Source: Parafilimonas sp. (GTDB lineage: Bacteria > Bacteroidota > Bacteroidia > Chitinophagales > Chitinophagaceae). From it: a DNA stretch of 14,668 nucleotides. Each line of letters begins with the position of its first letter. The first letter of the stretch is position 1. Shown piece after piece: positions 1 to 8,347 of the stretch. The DNA is taken from positions 1-14,668 of the forward strand of contig JAICKT010000064.1 in assembly GCA_025927795.1 (NCBI GenBank), read 5' to 3'. The notes beneath the pieces are model-generated. The model did no database searches and was not told where the DNA came from. It saw only the letters and a list, made by a program, of their open reading frames with translations. Position numbers and translations under genes: made by a program.

Positions 1-438
1 AGAAGTAAATCCTCTTTCAGCAACATCTTTAAATACTTTGTGGTTATGAATGCGCCTTACATCACAAACTTTTAAATGCGTAGAATCAACAAAATTGATA
101 CCTCTTGATTTACCTAAACAGCACATCTTTAAAAATAACATCATGGGTACAGCTACTCTTTGCTGCAGTTCAATAAACCGATTGTATGAAACCAACCGGG
201 GAAAGCAATCACTCAAATGAACTTTTACATAATTGTTGTAATAGTGCTTGAAGTTTGTAAACGATCCAAAATGAAAAAAGATGAGGATGCAAATAATTTC
301 TGAATCTGAAAGAGAAGCATTTCTGTTGCGGTGTTTTACTTCTCCATTTTCTAAACGAAACTGCTGAATACTGCTTGAAAATTCTATACAAAAATCATCA
401 GCAGGAACAAAGATTTCAATAACTTTATCTCTAAGCAT
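1..438 (-). CDS. IS982-family DDE transposase, N-terminal 146 residues (3' end outside window)
   Basis: This gene encodes a transposase that cuts and pastes its own insertion sequence. The minus-strand frame is open from ATG at 438 to the window edge, 146 codons with no stop. It begins MLRDKVIEIF and continues with LSDSEIICILI, FTNFKHYYNNYV and FPRLVSYNRF, which I recognise as the N-terminal layout of IS982 transposases. The segment FVDSTHLKVCDVRRIHNHKV near residues 113-132 carries the first catalytic Asp of the DDE triad (VDST). Family members are about 290 residues, so roughly half is present; the second Asp and the Glu lie beyond the edge. The frame stays open upstream of 438 without an in-frame ATG, and the conserved N-terminus starts at this Met, so I chose it. 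Whether the copy is intact cannot be judged here. Confidence 0.8.
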   Translation of the reverse strand, partial: MLRDKVIEIFVPADDFCIEFSSSIQQFRLENGEVKHRNRNASLSDSEIICILIFFHFGSFTNFKHYYNNYVKVHLSDCFPRLVSYNRFIELQQRVAVPMMLFLKMCCLGKSRGINFVDSTHLKVCDVRRIHNHKVFKDVAERGFTS

Positions 439-531
439 AAAGGTGTTTTTGTTGATGAAATGGTAGTACACTTCATGACTAACAAAGCACCTTTTTTGCT
501 GCTTTCATTTCTTTCTTATCCCGAACTCACG
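1..531 (-). mobile_element. IS982-family insertion sequence, partial (cut by window start)
   Basis: The left edge of the window falls inside an insertion sequence whose transposase reads leftward on the minus strand. The family is called from the transposase protein. The element's outer end should lie upstream of the transposase start. On the minus strand the segment at about 531-511 begins ACGTGAGTTCGGGATAAG and is the best candidate for the terminal inverted repeat, but the other end is outside the window, so neither the repeat nor a target duplication can be confirmed. The stretch 439-531 would then be the non-coding end of the element. Confidence 0.6.
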
Positions 532-953
532 TTAATTTTAATAATGTTTTGTTATTCAGAAATATTACAAAACGATTTGAAGCTTTGATATCTTTTATGA
601 ATATGTCAATACACGTTTATGCAGGAGATGATTGCAGTAAATTCTTATCGTTAAAAATCTTTTAATGAGATTATAGAAAGAATATTCAGTTAAACAATTA
701 TTTCAAATGTTAGAGAAGAAAAAGTTTAAGAAATTGTAAACGCTTTAAAATAGTTTGATGATGAATAAAAGAGATTGAAAATGTTTCCTGTGATTGAAAC
801 GGGAAAACTGTAAGAATGCCAAACGCAGAAACCGTTTTAACTTTCGATAATATAGCTGTAACTGTTAAACGCAAGTGGTTAGTTGGATTTAATCAAATGA
901 TAGGTTCTGAAGTATCAAACGTACAATCGAAAAATAAAATTATAGTTAAGCAT
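532..953 (+). other. gene-free stretch with broken plus-strand reading frames (possible decayed gene)
   Basis: No intact gene is visible between the insertion-sequence end and the CoA-transferase B gene. Three plus-strand pieces look more protein-like than chance but are interrupted. One frame runs about 540-666 (includes KRFEALISFMNMSIHVYAG). A second, from ATG 619, is broken by TAA or TAG at 652, 691, 727, 751, 766 and 811 (includes KSFNEIIERIFS and MFPVIETGKL). A third, from about 798, contains ATG 816 and ends at TAA 992, overlapping the end of the B gene (includes MPNAETVLTFDNIAVTVKRK). I do not recognise the protein. It could be the wreck of one gene next to an insertion site, or chance in AT-rich DNA. 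No RNA gene or clear terminator was seen. Confidence 0.25.
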
Positions 954-1610
954 TTATATCATCATCTCCTTCACATCTTTTGCCACCATTAATCTTCCTA
1001 ATGTTTTTGCTTTTACTTCTTCAATAGAAACACCCGGCGCAGTTTCTTTTAATAAAAAACCATCAGGTGTTATATCGAGCACTGCCAAATCAGTAACAAC
1101 TTTTTTTACACAAGCCAAACCTGTTAACGGCAATGTGCACTTAGGTAACAATTTACTTTCACCTTTTGGATTAGTATGCTGCATGGCAACAATAATATTT
1201 TTTGCACTGGCTACTAAGTCCATTGCGCCGCCCATGCCTTTCACCATTTTACCGGGAATTTTCCAGTTGGCAATATCACCTGTTTCACTTACCTCCATTG
1301 CACCAAGAACAGTTAAATCAATTTTGCCGGCACGTATCATTCCAAAACTTTCTGCACTGTCAAAGAATGCGCCGCCTTTAATTAATGTTACCGTTTCTTT
1401 TCCTGCATTAATTAAATCTGCATCAATTTGTTCTTCTGTTGGATAAGGGCCCATCCCCAAAATTCCATTTTCACTTTGCAGTATTACTGTAATTCCTTCA
1501 GGAATAAAATTGGAAACAAGTGTAGGAATACCAATGCCAAGATTTACATACATACCATCTTTTAATTCCTGCGCAATGCGTTTTGCTATACCGAATTTAT
1601 CTAAAGCCAT
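954..1610 (-). CDS. scoB: 3-oxoacid CoA-transferase subunit B
   Basis: This is the beta subunit of a succinyl-CoA:3-ketoacid CoA-transferase (SCOT), a cytoplasmic enzyme that moves CoA between succinyl-CoA and acetoacetate during ketone-body and short-chain acid use. The 218-residue protein has the expected length for a separate B subunit. It shows the N-terminal pattern KRIAQELKDGMYVNLGIGIPTLV in two parts (KRIAQELKDG, then VNLGIGIPTLV) and the active-site motif QSENGILGMGP, where Glu47 of SENG is the catalytic residue that forms the enzyme-CoA thioester in this family. GKMVKGMGGAMDLV and HTNPKGESKLL are further family segments. The ATG at 1610 fits the usual N-terminus. The A subunit ends 69 nt upstream in the same direction, so the two form an operon. 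No Shine-Dalgarno sequence is visible. The acetoacetate specificity is inferred from family resemblance. Confidence 0.92.
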   Translation of the reverse strand: MALDKFGIAKRIAQELKDGMYVNLGIGIPTLVSNFIPEGITVILQSENGILGMGPYPTEEQIDADLINAGKETVTLIKGGAFFDSAESFGMIRAGKIDLTVLGAMEVSETGDIANWKIPGKMVKGMGGAMDLVASAKNIIVAMQHTNPKGESKLLPKCTLPLTGLACVKKVVTDLAVLDITPDGFLLKETAPGVSIEEVKAKTLGRLMVAKDVKEMMI

Positions 1611-1623
1611 TGTTTATTATTTT

Positions 1624-1656
1624 GTTTCAAGAGTTTCAATGTTTCATTGTTCAAGT
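1624..1656 (-). repeat. short imperfect direct repeats in the scoA-scoB spacer
   Basis: The 69-nt spacer between the two CoA-transferase genes holds four near-copies of a 7-9 nt unit, read on the plus strand as gtttcaag, gtttcaat, gtttcatt and gttcaagt starting at 1624, 1633, 1641 and 1649. On the minus (transcript) strand they read as TTGAAAC/ATGAAAC-type units. The tract is low complexity and has no obvious hairpin. It may be a spacer repeat of the kind that expands between genes; no function is visible. Confidence 0.4.
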
Positions 1657-1679
1657 TTAAAAGTTTTCACCATTCATCA

Positions 1680-2381
1680 TTACCCATTAACAATCTTTAC
1701 TGTTCTTCTTTCAATTCTTTTTTCATAATTCTTTCCCTGAAAAATTCTTTTTACATACACACCGGCAACATCAATTCTATCGGGGTCGAGTTCACCGGGT
1801 TCAACTAATTCTTCTACTTCTGCAATGGTTATATCTCCTGCTTTTGCCATAGGCTTAGAAAAATTGCGCGTTGTTTTTTTAAAAATTAAATTACCCATCG
1901 TATCTCCTTTCCATGCCTTTACCAAAGCGAAGTTTGCATGCAACGCATATTCCATTAAATATTTTTTATTGTTGAATTCACGCACTTCTTTGCCTGCTGC
2001 TACTTCAGTTCCATAACCTGCGGGAGTAAAAAAAGCAGGTATGCCCATTGCTGCCATTTGAATGCGTGTTGCCAGTGTGCCCTGCGGAATTAAATCAACT
2101 TCCAATTCACCGCATAATAGTTGTCTTTCAAACTCTGCATTTTCGCCCACATAACTGCTCATCATTTTTTTTATTTGTTTTGATTGAAGTAACAAACCCA
2201 ATCCAAAATCATCCACACCTGCATTGTTTGAAATACAGGTTAAATTTTTTACACCTTTTCTTTTTAAAGCATCAATTAAATTTTCAGGAATACCGCAGAG
2301 ACCAAAACCGCCAAGCATTATAGTGGCGTTATCTTCTATATCAAAAATAGCAGCATCTGCATCAGCAAAAACTTTATTCAT
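1680..2381 (-). CDS. scoA: 3-oxoacid CoA-transferase subunit A
   Basis: This is the alpha subunit of the succinyl-CoA:3-ketoacid CoA-transferase, pairing with the B subunit encoded just downstream. The 233-residue protein begins MNKVFADADAAIFDI and carries the glycine-rich signature GGFGLCGIPENLI at residues 24-36, then SNNAGVDDFGLGLLL and PQGTLATRI, all typical of SCOT A subunits. The frame can be extended three codons to a TTG at 2390, but ATG 2381 matches the usual MNKV start of the family and is preferred. A promoter-like -33/-7 pair lies just upstream at 2403-2434, giving a short leader of about 15-20 nt. A and B together make the complete enzyme. Nothing suggests truncation or transfer. 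Confidence 0.92.
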   Translation of the reverse strand: MNKVFADADAAIFDIEDNATIMLGGFGLCGIPENLIDALKRKGVKNLTCISNNAGVDDFGLGLLLQSKQIKKMMSSYVGENAEFERQLLCGELEVDLIPQGTLATRIQMAAMGIPAFFTPAGYGTEVAAGKEVREFNNKKYLMEYALHANFALVKAWKGDTMGNLIFKKTTRNFSKPMAKAGDITIAEVEELVEPGELDPDRIDVAGVYVKRIFQGKNYEKRIERRTVKIVNG

Positions 2382-2402
2382 ATCAAGCAATGTTGTTCAA
2401 TG

Positions 2403-2434
2403 CAAAGTAACGATTGCTTGTACTATGTTACAAA
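2403..2434 (-). promoter_or_regulatory. candidate Bacteroidota-type promoter for scoAB
   Basis: On the minus strand TTTG (2434-2431) is followed after 20 nt by TTACTTTG (2410-2403). This resembles the Bacteroidota consensus TTTG, 19-21 nt, TAnnTTTG, with one mismatch in the second box. The second box ends 21 nt before the ATG at 2381, so transcription would start about 15 nt upstream of scoA. The call rests on spacing and motif only. Confidence 0.45.
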
Positions 2435-2564
2435 TATGAAGTCTATTGAGTATTTTGAACTGATTGTTTCGCTAACATTGTTTGCACCTCAACCGTATAA
2501 GAGCATTTATTTTCTCAGGAAGAGATTTGTCCGGATACTGTTAAACGAACAAGCTAATGATTAT

Positions 2565-3980
2565 TTATTCAATAAGAATTCTTTGTGAAATAAATGCACC
2601 TGCCTGCGTTGTTAAAGTAAAGTAGCAATTTCCTTTAATGCTTGCCGGCACAGAAATATTCCATGTATTTAAACCCGATTTTAAATTTCGTTTTGCGGCA
2701 TATACTTCATTGCCCATTGAATTATAAAAATGCAAAGTAAATTCTTCATCTTTTGCAGCATTGTATTCAATTGTAAAATTATTTTTTGCAGGATTAGGAT
2801 AAACTTTTAAACTATTCGCATGTGCAGCATTGATTTGTTTAAACGTCGAAACATCGGTTATGCGATAAATATTTCCATCAACAAAATTGGTTATATAGAG
2901 TTCATGTTTTTTGTCTTCACCAAAAGATACATAAGCGCGTTGCGTGCCTGAATATGCATTTTTTTCATTTGAAGGATTATTTATATCAAGCATTCTTATA
3001 GTTCCGCTGCAATAATCTGCATAAAAATATTCGCCGTATAAATCTGAATAATTATTTCCGCGATAAACATACCCGCCTGTTATTGAACAATCGCCATTAG
3101 CATGAGAATATTCAGAAATTGGAAAAGTATACTTTCTTTTTGGCTTGCAGCTATCTAAGTTAAATGGATGATCGCCTTCATAACAACGCCAGCCATAGTT
3201 TTCTCCGCCTTTACTGCCAGAATCCTGAAGATTTATTTCTTCCCAATTTGCCTGACCAACATCAGCAATAATTAAATTACCTGTAAGTGCATCAAAACTC
3301 CAGCGCCATGGATTACGCAAACCAAGCGCCCATATTTCAGGTAAATAACCAGCCGTATTTATAAATGGATTCTTTTTGGGGATTGAATACGGATCGCCGT
3401 GATGCACATCAATACGCAACATTTTACCTAACAGGCTTTGCGGATTTTGCGAATAATTATTCGGGTCGCCTGTTTCATCATCGCCATCTCCTGTTCCGAT
3501 ATATAAATAACCATCAGTTCCAAACTTTAAACATCCGCCATTATGATAACGAAATGGTTGTTTTACCTGCAAAATAAATTTTTCACTGGATGGATTTGCT
3601 TTATTAATATTAGCAGCGCTTACTTGAAAGCGGGAAATTTGCGTATGACCTTTTTTGTTTATGTAGTCAACATAAAAATATCCATTGGTTAAATAATCCG
3701 GGTCAAAAACAAGACCGAGTAAACCTTGAGAATTTCCTGCCGTATCTACCCGATTGCTTATATCAAGATAAGGAGTAGCTTTTTTAACCCCGGAATTACT
3801 GCATATAAAAATTTGCCCGGATTGCTGAACAATAAATAACCTGTTGTCTCCGCAGTTTTCTATATCAATTGGCAAATAATAACCTGATGAAAACTGAACA
3901 AGATTTATTGAATTGGTTTGAGCATTTAATGATGTGCAGCTTAAAACAAATAAGCCGAAAATGTTGTAAATCTTTTTCAT
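2565..3980 (-). CDS. exported PQQ-dependent sugar dehydrogenase-like protein with type IX sorting domain
   Basis: The protein (471 aa) belongs to the glucose/sorbosone dehydrogenase family (YliI or soluble-GDH type beta-propeller), which oxidises aldoses with pyrroloquinoline quinone outside the cytoplasm. Residues 1-20 form a signal peptide (MKKIYNIFGLFVLSCTSLNA, cut before QT). The propeller spans about 27-375. It shows QGLLGLVFDPDY, YHNGG at 145-149 with the probable catalytic His146, GTGDGDD at 162-168, LGLRNPWRWSFD with Arg222, and GENYGWRCYEGD, all typical of the family. From about 390 a sorting domain starts at LKVYPNPAKNNF and ends SQRILIE, marking secretion by the type IX system and likely surface attachment. 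The gene lies 184 nt upstream of scoA in the same direction and has its own -7-like box. Substrate is unknown, and PQQ use is inferred from the family. Confidence 0.85.
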   Translation of the reverse strand: MKKIYNIFGLFVLSCTSLNAQTNSINLVQFSSGYYLPIDIENCGDNRLFIVQQSGQIFICSNSGVKKATPYLDISNRVDTAGNSQGLLGLVFDPDYLTNGYFYVDYINKKGHTQISRFQVSAANINKANPSSEKFILQVKQPFRYHNGGCLKFGTDGYLYIGTGDGDDETGDPNNYSQNPQSLLGKMLRIDVHHGDPYSIPKKNPFINTAGYLPEIWALGLRNPWRWSFDALTGNLIIADVGQANWEEINLQDSGSKGGENYGWRCYEGDHPFNLDSCKPKRKYTFPISEYSHANGDCSITGGYVYRGNNYSDLYGEYFYADYCSGTIRMLDINNPSNEKNAYSGTQRAYVSFGEDKKHELYITNFVDGNIYRITDVSTFKQINAAHANSLKVYPNPAKNNFTIEYNAAKDEEFTLHFYNSMGNEVYAAKRNLKSGLNTWNISVPASIKGNCYFTLTTQAGAFISQRILIE

Positions 3981-4018
3981 AAGGAAGTTTTTTAGAATGA
4001 GGGAAGTGATAGTTATAC

Positions 4019-4026
4019 CAAATGTA
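4019..4026 (-). promoter_or_regulatory. candidate -7 promoter box for the sugar dehydrogenase gene
   Basis: The minus strand reads TACATTTG here, an exact match to the Bacteroidota -7 consensus TAnnTTTG, 38 nt before the ATG at 3980. No TTTG occurs at the expected distance upstream, so only half of the promoter pattern is present and the call is weak. Confidence 0.3.
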
Positions 4027-4149
4027 ACACCAAGGTAACGTATAGTTTACCATCTAAAAATAATTTATTGTACTACGTTGTAAGGTTGAGTTACCTTTTG
4101 TATGATGTTTATTTCCCTTATTAAATAACTTTATGAATCAGCTTTAATC

Positions 4150-7100
4150 TCATGAAGAAACATGGGAGTCTTTTACAATTGAAACACATTTCTCAATTAA
4201 TTCAGATATTTTTTTAAAGCTGATGGGCTTGGCTAAATATTCATCCATGCCTGCAACCAAACATTCTTCTTTATCGCCCTGCATAGCATTAGCGGTTATA
4301 GCTGCAATTACTGGCTGATGCCCATTGCGCTTGCGTATAATCCTCGTTACTTCTCTTCCATCTATTTCAGGCATTTGTACATCCATAAAAATAAGATCAT
4401 AATTTTTTGCTTCAGTCATTTGTAAAACCTCCTTTCCGTTTTGGGCAACATCAGGATAGTAACCAAGCTTATTTAAAATTCTTATTTCAACATCCTGGTT
4501 CGTACTGTCATCTTCTGCAAGTAAAATACTTATTGGATAATGTTTTGTTTGTTCCTGCAGTTGTTGATGAAGCGGAACATACTTTGCTTCAACTGCTATT
4601 TTATTTTGCTTTAACTGGTTAAGAATATGTGTATGCAAAGCTTGCTGCCTTACAGGTTTTGTAAGAATTGACGCAAACAATCCGGGATAATTTCTATGTG
4701 ATTCATCTCCCAAAGAACTTAAAAGAATAATAGGAATGTATGGATACAATTCACGTATTTTTCTTGATAATTCAATGCCATCCATTTCGGGCATGTGCAT
4801 ACCTGTAATAATTAAATCAAAAGGTGAACCTTCCAATAAAGTATAAAGCGCTTCTTTGCCTGACCTTGCCAAAACAGGAATTTGCTGCCATTGTTCCAAC
4901 TGGGTTTTTATAATAATCAAATTGGTTGCATTATCATCAACCACTAAAATTTTTTTCTTTGTTATGCCATTAAAATTATTGTGCACATAATTAGGTGCAG
5001 ATTGCTCACTTATATTCACTCTTATTGTGAATGTAAAGGTTGTTCCCGTGCCAGCTTCGCTTTCTACTTTAATTTGTCCGCCCATCATCTTTACCAGTTT
5101 TTCACAGATAACGAGCCCCAAACCTGTGCCGCCATATTTACGTGTGGTAGAAGAATCAACCTGGGAGAATGATTTAAATAACTTGTCGAGTTTGTTTGCA
5201 GGAATACCAATGCCTGTATCTTTTACAGCGAAAGCCAATTCAACAGAACCATCTTCAAAAGTTTGCAATTGATGCACGCTTACAAATATTTCTCCGTCTT
5301 GTGTAAACTTTGTTGCATTACCTACCAGATTCATTAATATCTGTCTTAACCTTAAACTATCACCAATAATATGCTGAGGTGTTTTAGCATCAACCTGGTA
5401 CATTAAATCTAAACCTGCTTGTGCTGCTTTTGCAGAAAATACATCAAGCACTTCTTCAATACAAGTACGTAAATCAAAATCTGCATTTTCTAATTCCATA
5501 TTGCCCGATTCTATTTTCGAAAAATCGAGAATATCATTAATTGTTTTTAATAAGCTTTCTCCGCAATTACGAATGGTATCAGCAAAACTGCGTTGTTCAG
5601 GATCTAAATCAGTAAGCTCGAGCAAATCTGTCATTCCAATAACACCATTCATCGGTGTGCGAATTTCATGACTCATTGTTGCAAGAAATGTACTCTTTGC
5701 TTTATTTGCCTGTTCTGCTTCTGCACGTGCTTTTTCAGCATCTTGCTTTGCTTTTTCTGCATCAAGCCTTGCATTGCGTTCCTGTTCTGTTGAAAGTGCT
5801 AATTCGTGTGTTCGCTTTTGCACTTGTTGCTCCAGTGTTCTTTTTTGGGCTTTAATGTGATTCATGCGATACTTATAGTAACTAACAACACCGCCAACAA
5901 TCAATACGATCACAAGAGCTTTAAACCACCATGTCATCCAAAACGGAGGAACAATAACTATTGTAATTGCCGCACCATTATTATTCCATACTTCATCATT
6001 GTTACATGCTTTTACCCGAAAGGTATAAGTGCCAGGTTCAAGATTTGTATAGGTAGCTTTTCGCTGTGTTCCCACATAATTCCAGTCTTTATCAAATCCT
6101 TCAAGTTTATAAGCATATTTGTTTTGATTAGGAACAGTATAGTTAAGTGCTGCAAACTCAAAAGTAAAAACTGATTGCTTGTGTGATAGCTTAATCTGGT
6201 TTGTTTGAAGAATATTTTTTTGCAAAGCACCTTTCTCATTTATAGCTACGGGTTGATTAAATAATTCAAATCCTGTAATAATTACCGGGGGAGCATTTTT
6301 ATTTTCAGCAAGGTTGTTGGGATTGAAAACATTGAACCCGTTTATGCCTCCAAAAAATATATCACCTTTTTTTGTAAGTAATCCTGCACCTACATCAAAT
6401 TCTTTGTCTTGTAAACCATTGTACACAGAATAATTTCTGAATTTTTTATTTACAGGATCAAAGCGCACAATTCCTTCATTCGTACTTAACCACAAAAAGC
6501 CTTTTTTGTCTTCAATTACAGAATTAATTGTATTATCAATAAGTCCGTTTTGTTTTGTATAAGCAGTGAATTTATTTGTTGATTTATTATAACAGAGTAG
6601 CCCTGCATCCAGCGTTCCAATCCAAATATTTTCATGGTTATCTGCAAACAGAGAAACTATAACACTAAGACTATCGAACAAATTATTTTTTTTATTGCTA
6701 AAATACGTGAAATGATCGCTGACGGGATTATACACATCAATGCCTGAATAATTTCCGATCCATATTTTTCCTTCCTTGTCTTCACAAAAAGTGTAAATAC
6801 CAGCATCATTGCTTATGCTGTTTGCATTTTTTGAATCATGCCTGAGTTCTTTGAACAGTTGATTTTTTTTGTCATACAAAATCACACCTTCATTAATCGT
6901 TCCCATCCAAATATTTCCCTTACTATCCTGGAAAACTTTTCTGATTTTTTTATTCTGAAGATTAACCAACCCTTTTTCATCTGTAATGTGTTTAAAGATG
7001 TTAGTGTTGGATTGATAAAGATCCAGTCCGTTATCAGTGCCGATCCATAAATCATTATCGTCATTATCTTCAGTAAGAGAATATGCAACACCTGCAATAC

Positions 7101-8316
7101 TATTATTGTTATTATTTTGATGAATGAAATTTGTAAAAGTATTATTAGCACGATTAAAGTAAGTAAGACCTGCATCTGTTCCTACCCAAACATTTTCTTT
7201 TTTATCTTCCGCAAAAGACCAGATAGTGTTGTAACTGCTATTTATTTGACCCAATTGATAGTTAGAAAAGTATGCAACATTTTTATCGTATTGGTAAATT
7301 CCGCTTGAACTTGTTCCTATCCAAAGGATGTTATCGTTTGTCATCAACAGTGAATAGATTTCAAAATCTTTTGTATCTGTTGATGAAGATTTATCAACAT
7401 AATCTACATACGTTTTCTTTTGTATATCGAAAAGAGATAATGCAGTTGTTCCAACCCAGAGAAAATTTTCATCCTGCGTTATAGCATTTACAAAACTGCT
7501 ACTTTCTTTATTTTTATTTTTATCGTTGTTGCTTCCATAATGCGTGAATATTTCTTTATTCCGATCAAACAAATCCAATCCGTTTTGTGTTCCAATCCAA
7601 ACATTACCATAGCTGTCTTCAAATATTTTATTTACATAATTACTTGCGATAGTTCTGCTATCAGAAGAATTGTGAAGAAATTGAATACACTTGCCTGTTG
7701 TTTTATCAAGAAGATTTAAACCATTTTCCGTACCTACCCAAAAATTGCCTTTGCTGTCTTCGCACAACGAAAGAATAGCAGAACTGCTTAAGCCTGAACG
7801 ATCATTTGGGCGAGCAGTATAATGAATAAACTTCTTTGTTTGTTTATTAAACATATTTAAACCTGCGGCAGTTCCAACCCACACATTTCCGAGTTTATCT
7901 GCATATACTAAATTAGTTTGGTTACTACTTAATGATGAAGGATCATTTTGTTTTTGCTGATAGTTGGTGAATGATTCATTTTCACGGTTAAATTCGCTAA
8001 CACCTGCGTGTGATGCAGATATCCATATATTTCCATCTTTGTCTTCGCATAAACCATCAATATCGTTTGAGGAAATACTTTTTGAATCATTTATAATGTG
8101 CGTGTAAACAGTGAACTTATATCCATCGAATTTGTTCAAGCCACCTTGTGTAGCAAACCACATTAAACCATAATGATCTTTCAACATGCAATAAATCGAA
8201 TTCTGGGACGGGCCATTATCAGATGTGAGATGTTCAAAATGAACAATCTTTCCCTGGCTAAAAGAAGATGTTGAAATTAGTACTAATAAAACAAGCACTT
8301 TACTAAAAGCCCGCAT
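4150..8316 (-). CDS. hybrid sensor histidine kinase with two receiver domains (propeller sensor; first receiver lacks its Asp)
   Basis: A membrane sensor kinase of 1388 aa that should sense a ligand outside the inner membrane and pass phosphate to an external partner. Order: signal peptide 1-19; 14 Reg_prop repeats (W.GT...GL..FN pattern) to about 670, enough for two seven-bladed propellers; Y_Y_Y domain near 727-790; membrane helix about 797-818; coiled coil; HisKA with His883 in SHEIRTPMNGVIG; HATPase with intact NLVGNATKF, DTGIGIP and GGTGLGL boxes; receivers near 1121-1235 and 1263-1380. The second receiver is intact (Asp1312, ITANA, AKPIS). The first reads DLIITGMHMP, with Gly1172 where the phospho-accepting Asp belongs. 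There is no AraC-type domain, unlike classical HTCS proteins. ATG 8316 gives the cleanest signal peptide; ATG 8337 is possible. The upstream kinase gene ends 31 nt before. Carbohydrate sensing is an inference from the propeller family. Confidence 0.92.
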   Translation of the reverse strand: MRAFSKVLVLLVLISTSSFSQGKIVHFEHLTSDNGPSQNSIYCMLKDHYGLMWFATQGGLNKFDGYKFTVYTHIINDSKSISSNDIDGLCEDKDGNIWISASHAGVSEFNRENESFTNYQQKQNDPSSLSSNQTNLVYADKLGNVWVGTAAGLNMFNKQTKKFIHYTARPNDRSGLSSSAILSLCEDSKGNFWVGTENGLNLLDKTTGKCIQFLHNSSDSRTIASNYVNKIFEDSYGNVWIGTQNGLDLFDRNKEIFTHYGSNNDKNKNKESSSFVNAITQDENFLWVGTTALSLFDIQKKTYVDYVDKSSSTDTKDFEIYSLLMTNDNILWIGTSSSGIYQYDKNVAYFSNYQLGQINSSYNTIWSFAEDKKENVWVGTDAGLTYFNRANNTFTNFIHQNNNNNSIAGVAYSLTEDNDDNDLWIGTDNGLDLYQSNTNIFKHITDEKGLVNLQNKKIRKVFQDSKGNIWMGTINEGVILYDKKNQLFKELRHDSKNANSISNDAGIYTFCEDKEGKIWIGNYSGIDVYNPVSDHFTYFSNKKNNLFDSLSVIVSLFADNHENIWIGTLDAGLLCYNKSTNKFTAYTKQNGLIDNTINSVIEDKKGFLWLSTNEGIVRFDPVNKKFRNYSVYNGLQDKEFDVGAGLLTKKGDIFFGGINGFNVFNPNNLAENKNAPPVIITGFELFNQPVAINEKGALQKNILQTNQIKLSHKQSVFTFEFAALNYTVPNQNKYAYKLEGFDKDWNYVGTQRKATYTNLEPGTYTFRVKACNNDEVWNNNGAAITIVIVPPFWMTWWFKALVIVLIVGGVVSYYKYRMNHIKAQKRTLEQQVQKRTHELALSTEQERNARLDAEKAKQDAEKARAEAEQANKAKSTFLATMSHEIRTPMNGVIGMTDLLELTDLDPEQRSFADTIRNCGESLLKTINDILDFSKIESGNMELENADFDLRTCIEEVLDVFSAKAAQAGLDLMYQVDAKTPQHIIGDSLRLRQILMNLVGNATKFTQDGEIFVSVHQLQTFEDGSVELAFAVKDTGIGIPANKLDKLFKSFSQVDSSTTRKYGGTGLGLVICEKLVKMMGGQIKVESEAGTGTTFTFTIRVNISEQSAPNYVHNNFNGITKKKILVVDDNATNLIIIKTQLEQWQQIPVLARSGKEALYTLLEGSPFDLIITGMHMPEMDGIELSRKIRELYPYIPIILLSSLGDESHRNYPGLFASILTKPVRQQALHTHILNQLKQNKIAVEAKYVPLHQQLQEQTKHYPISILLAEDDSTNQDVEIRILNKLGYYPDVAQNGKEVLQMTEAKNYDLIFMDVQMPEIDGREVTRIIRKRNGHQPVIAAITANAMQGDKEECLVAGMDEYLAKPISFKKISELIEKCVSIVKDSHVSS
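5729..5770 (-). repeat. 21-nt tandem repeat (one coiled-coil heptad) in the signalling helix
   Basis: Two adjacent 21-nt units, 5729-5749 and 5750-5770, differ at a few positions and encode DAEKAKQDAEKA-type residues of the linker between membrane helix and HisKA. The paralogous kinase at 8348-12544 has only one copy (LDAEKARAEAEQ), so its linker is exactly seven residues shorter. This looks like slippage that added or removed one heptad without breaking the helix phase. Confidence 0.7.
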
Positions 8317-8347
8317 AAAAAAATCTAAGTTTATCATCAAATCTTAT

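Noticed and set aside
209..391. Minus-strand 60-codon frame inside the transposase region.
   Set aside because: It is out of frame with the transposase, which has clear family motifs over the same bases.
619..813. Reading of TAA/TAG as glutamine would make one long open frame here.
   Set aside because: All solid genes in the window use TAA or TGA as normal stops, and the frame shifts again after 810, so a decayed gene or chance is simpler than a recoded one.
4082..4097. Small hairpin AAGGT-TGAGTT-ACCTT followed by T residues on the plus strand, as a terminator.
   Set aside because: The stem is only 5 bp, and the T run is on the strand that carries no gene here; on the transcribed minus strand no T run follows.
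6882..7175. 97-codon minus-strand frame inside the propeller region.
   Set aside because: It is a shadow of the propeller repeats in another frame, rich in Ile and Leu as expected from AT-rich repeats.
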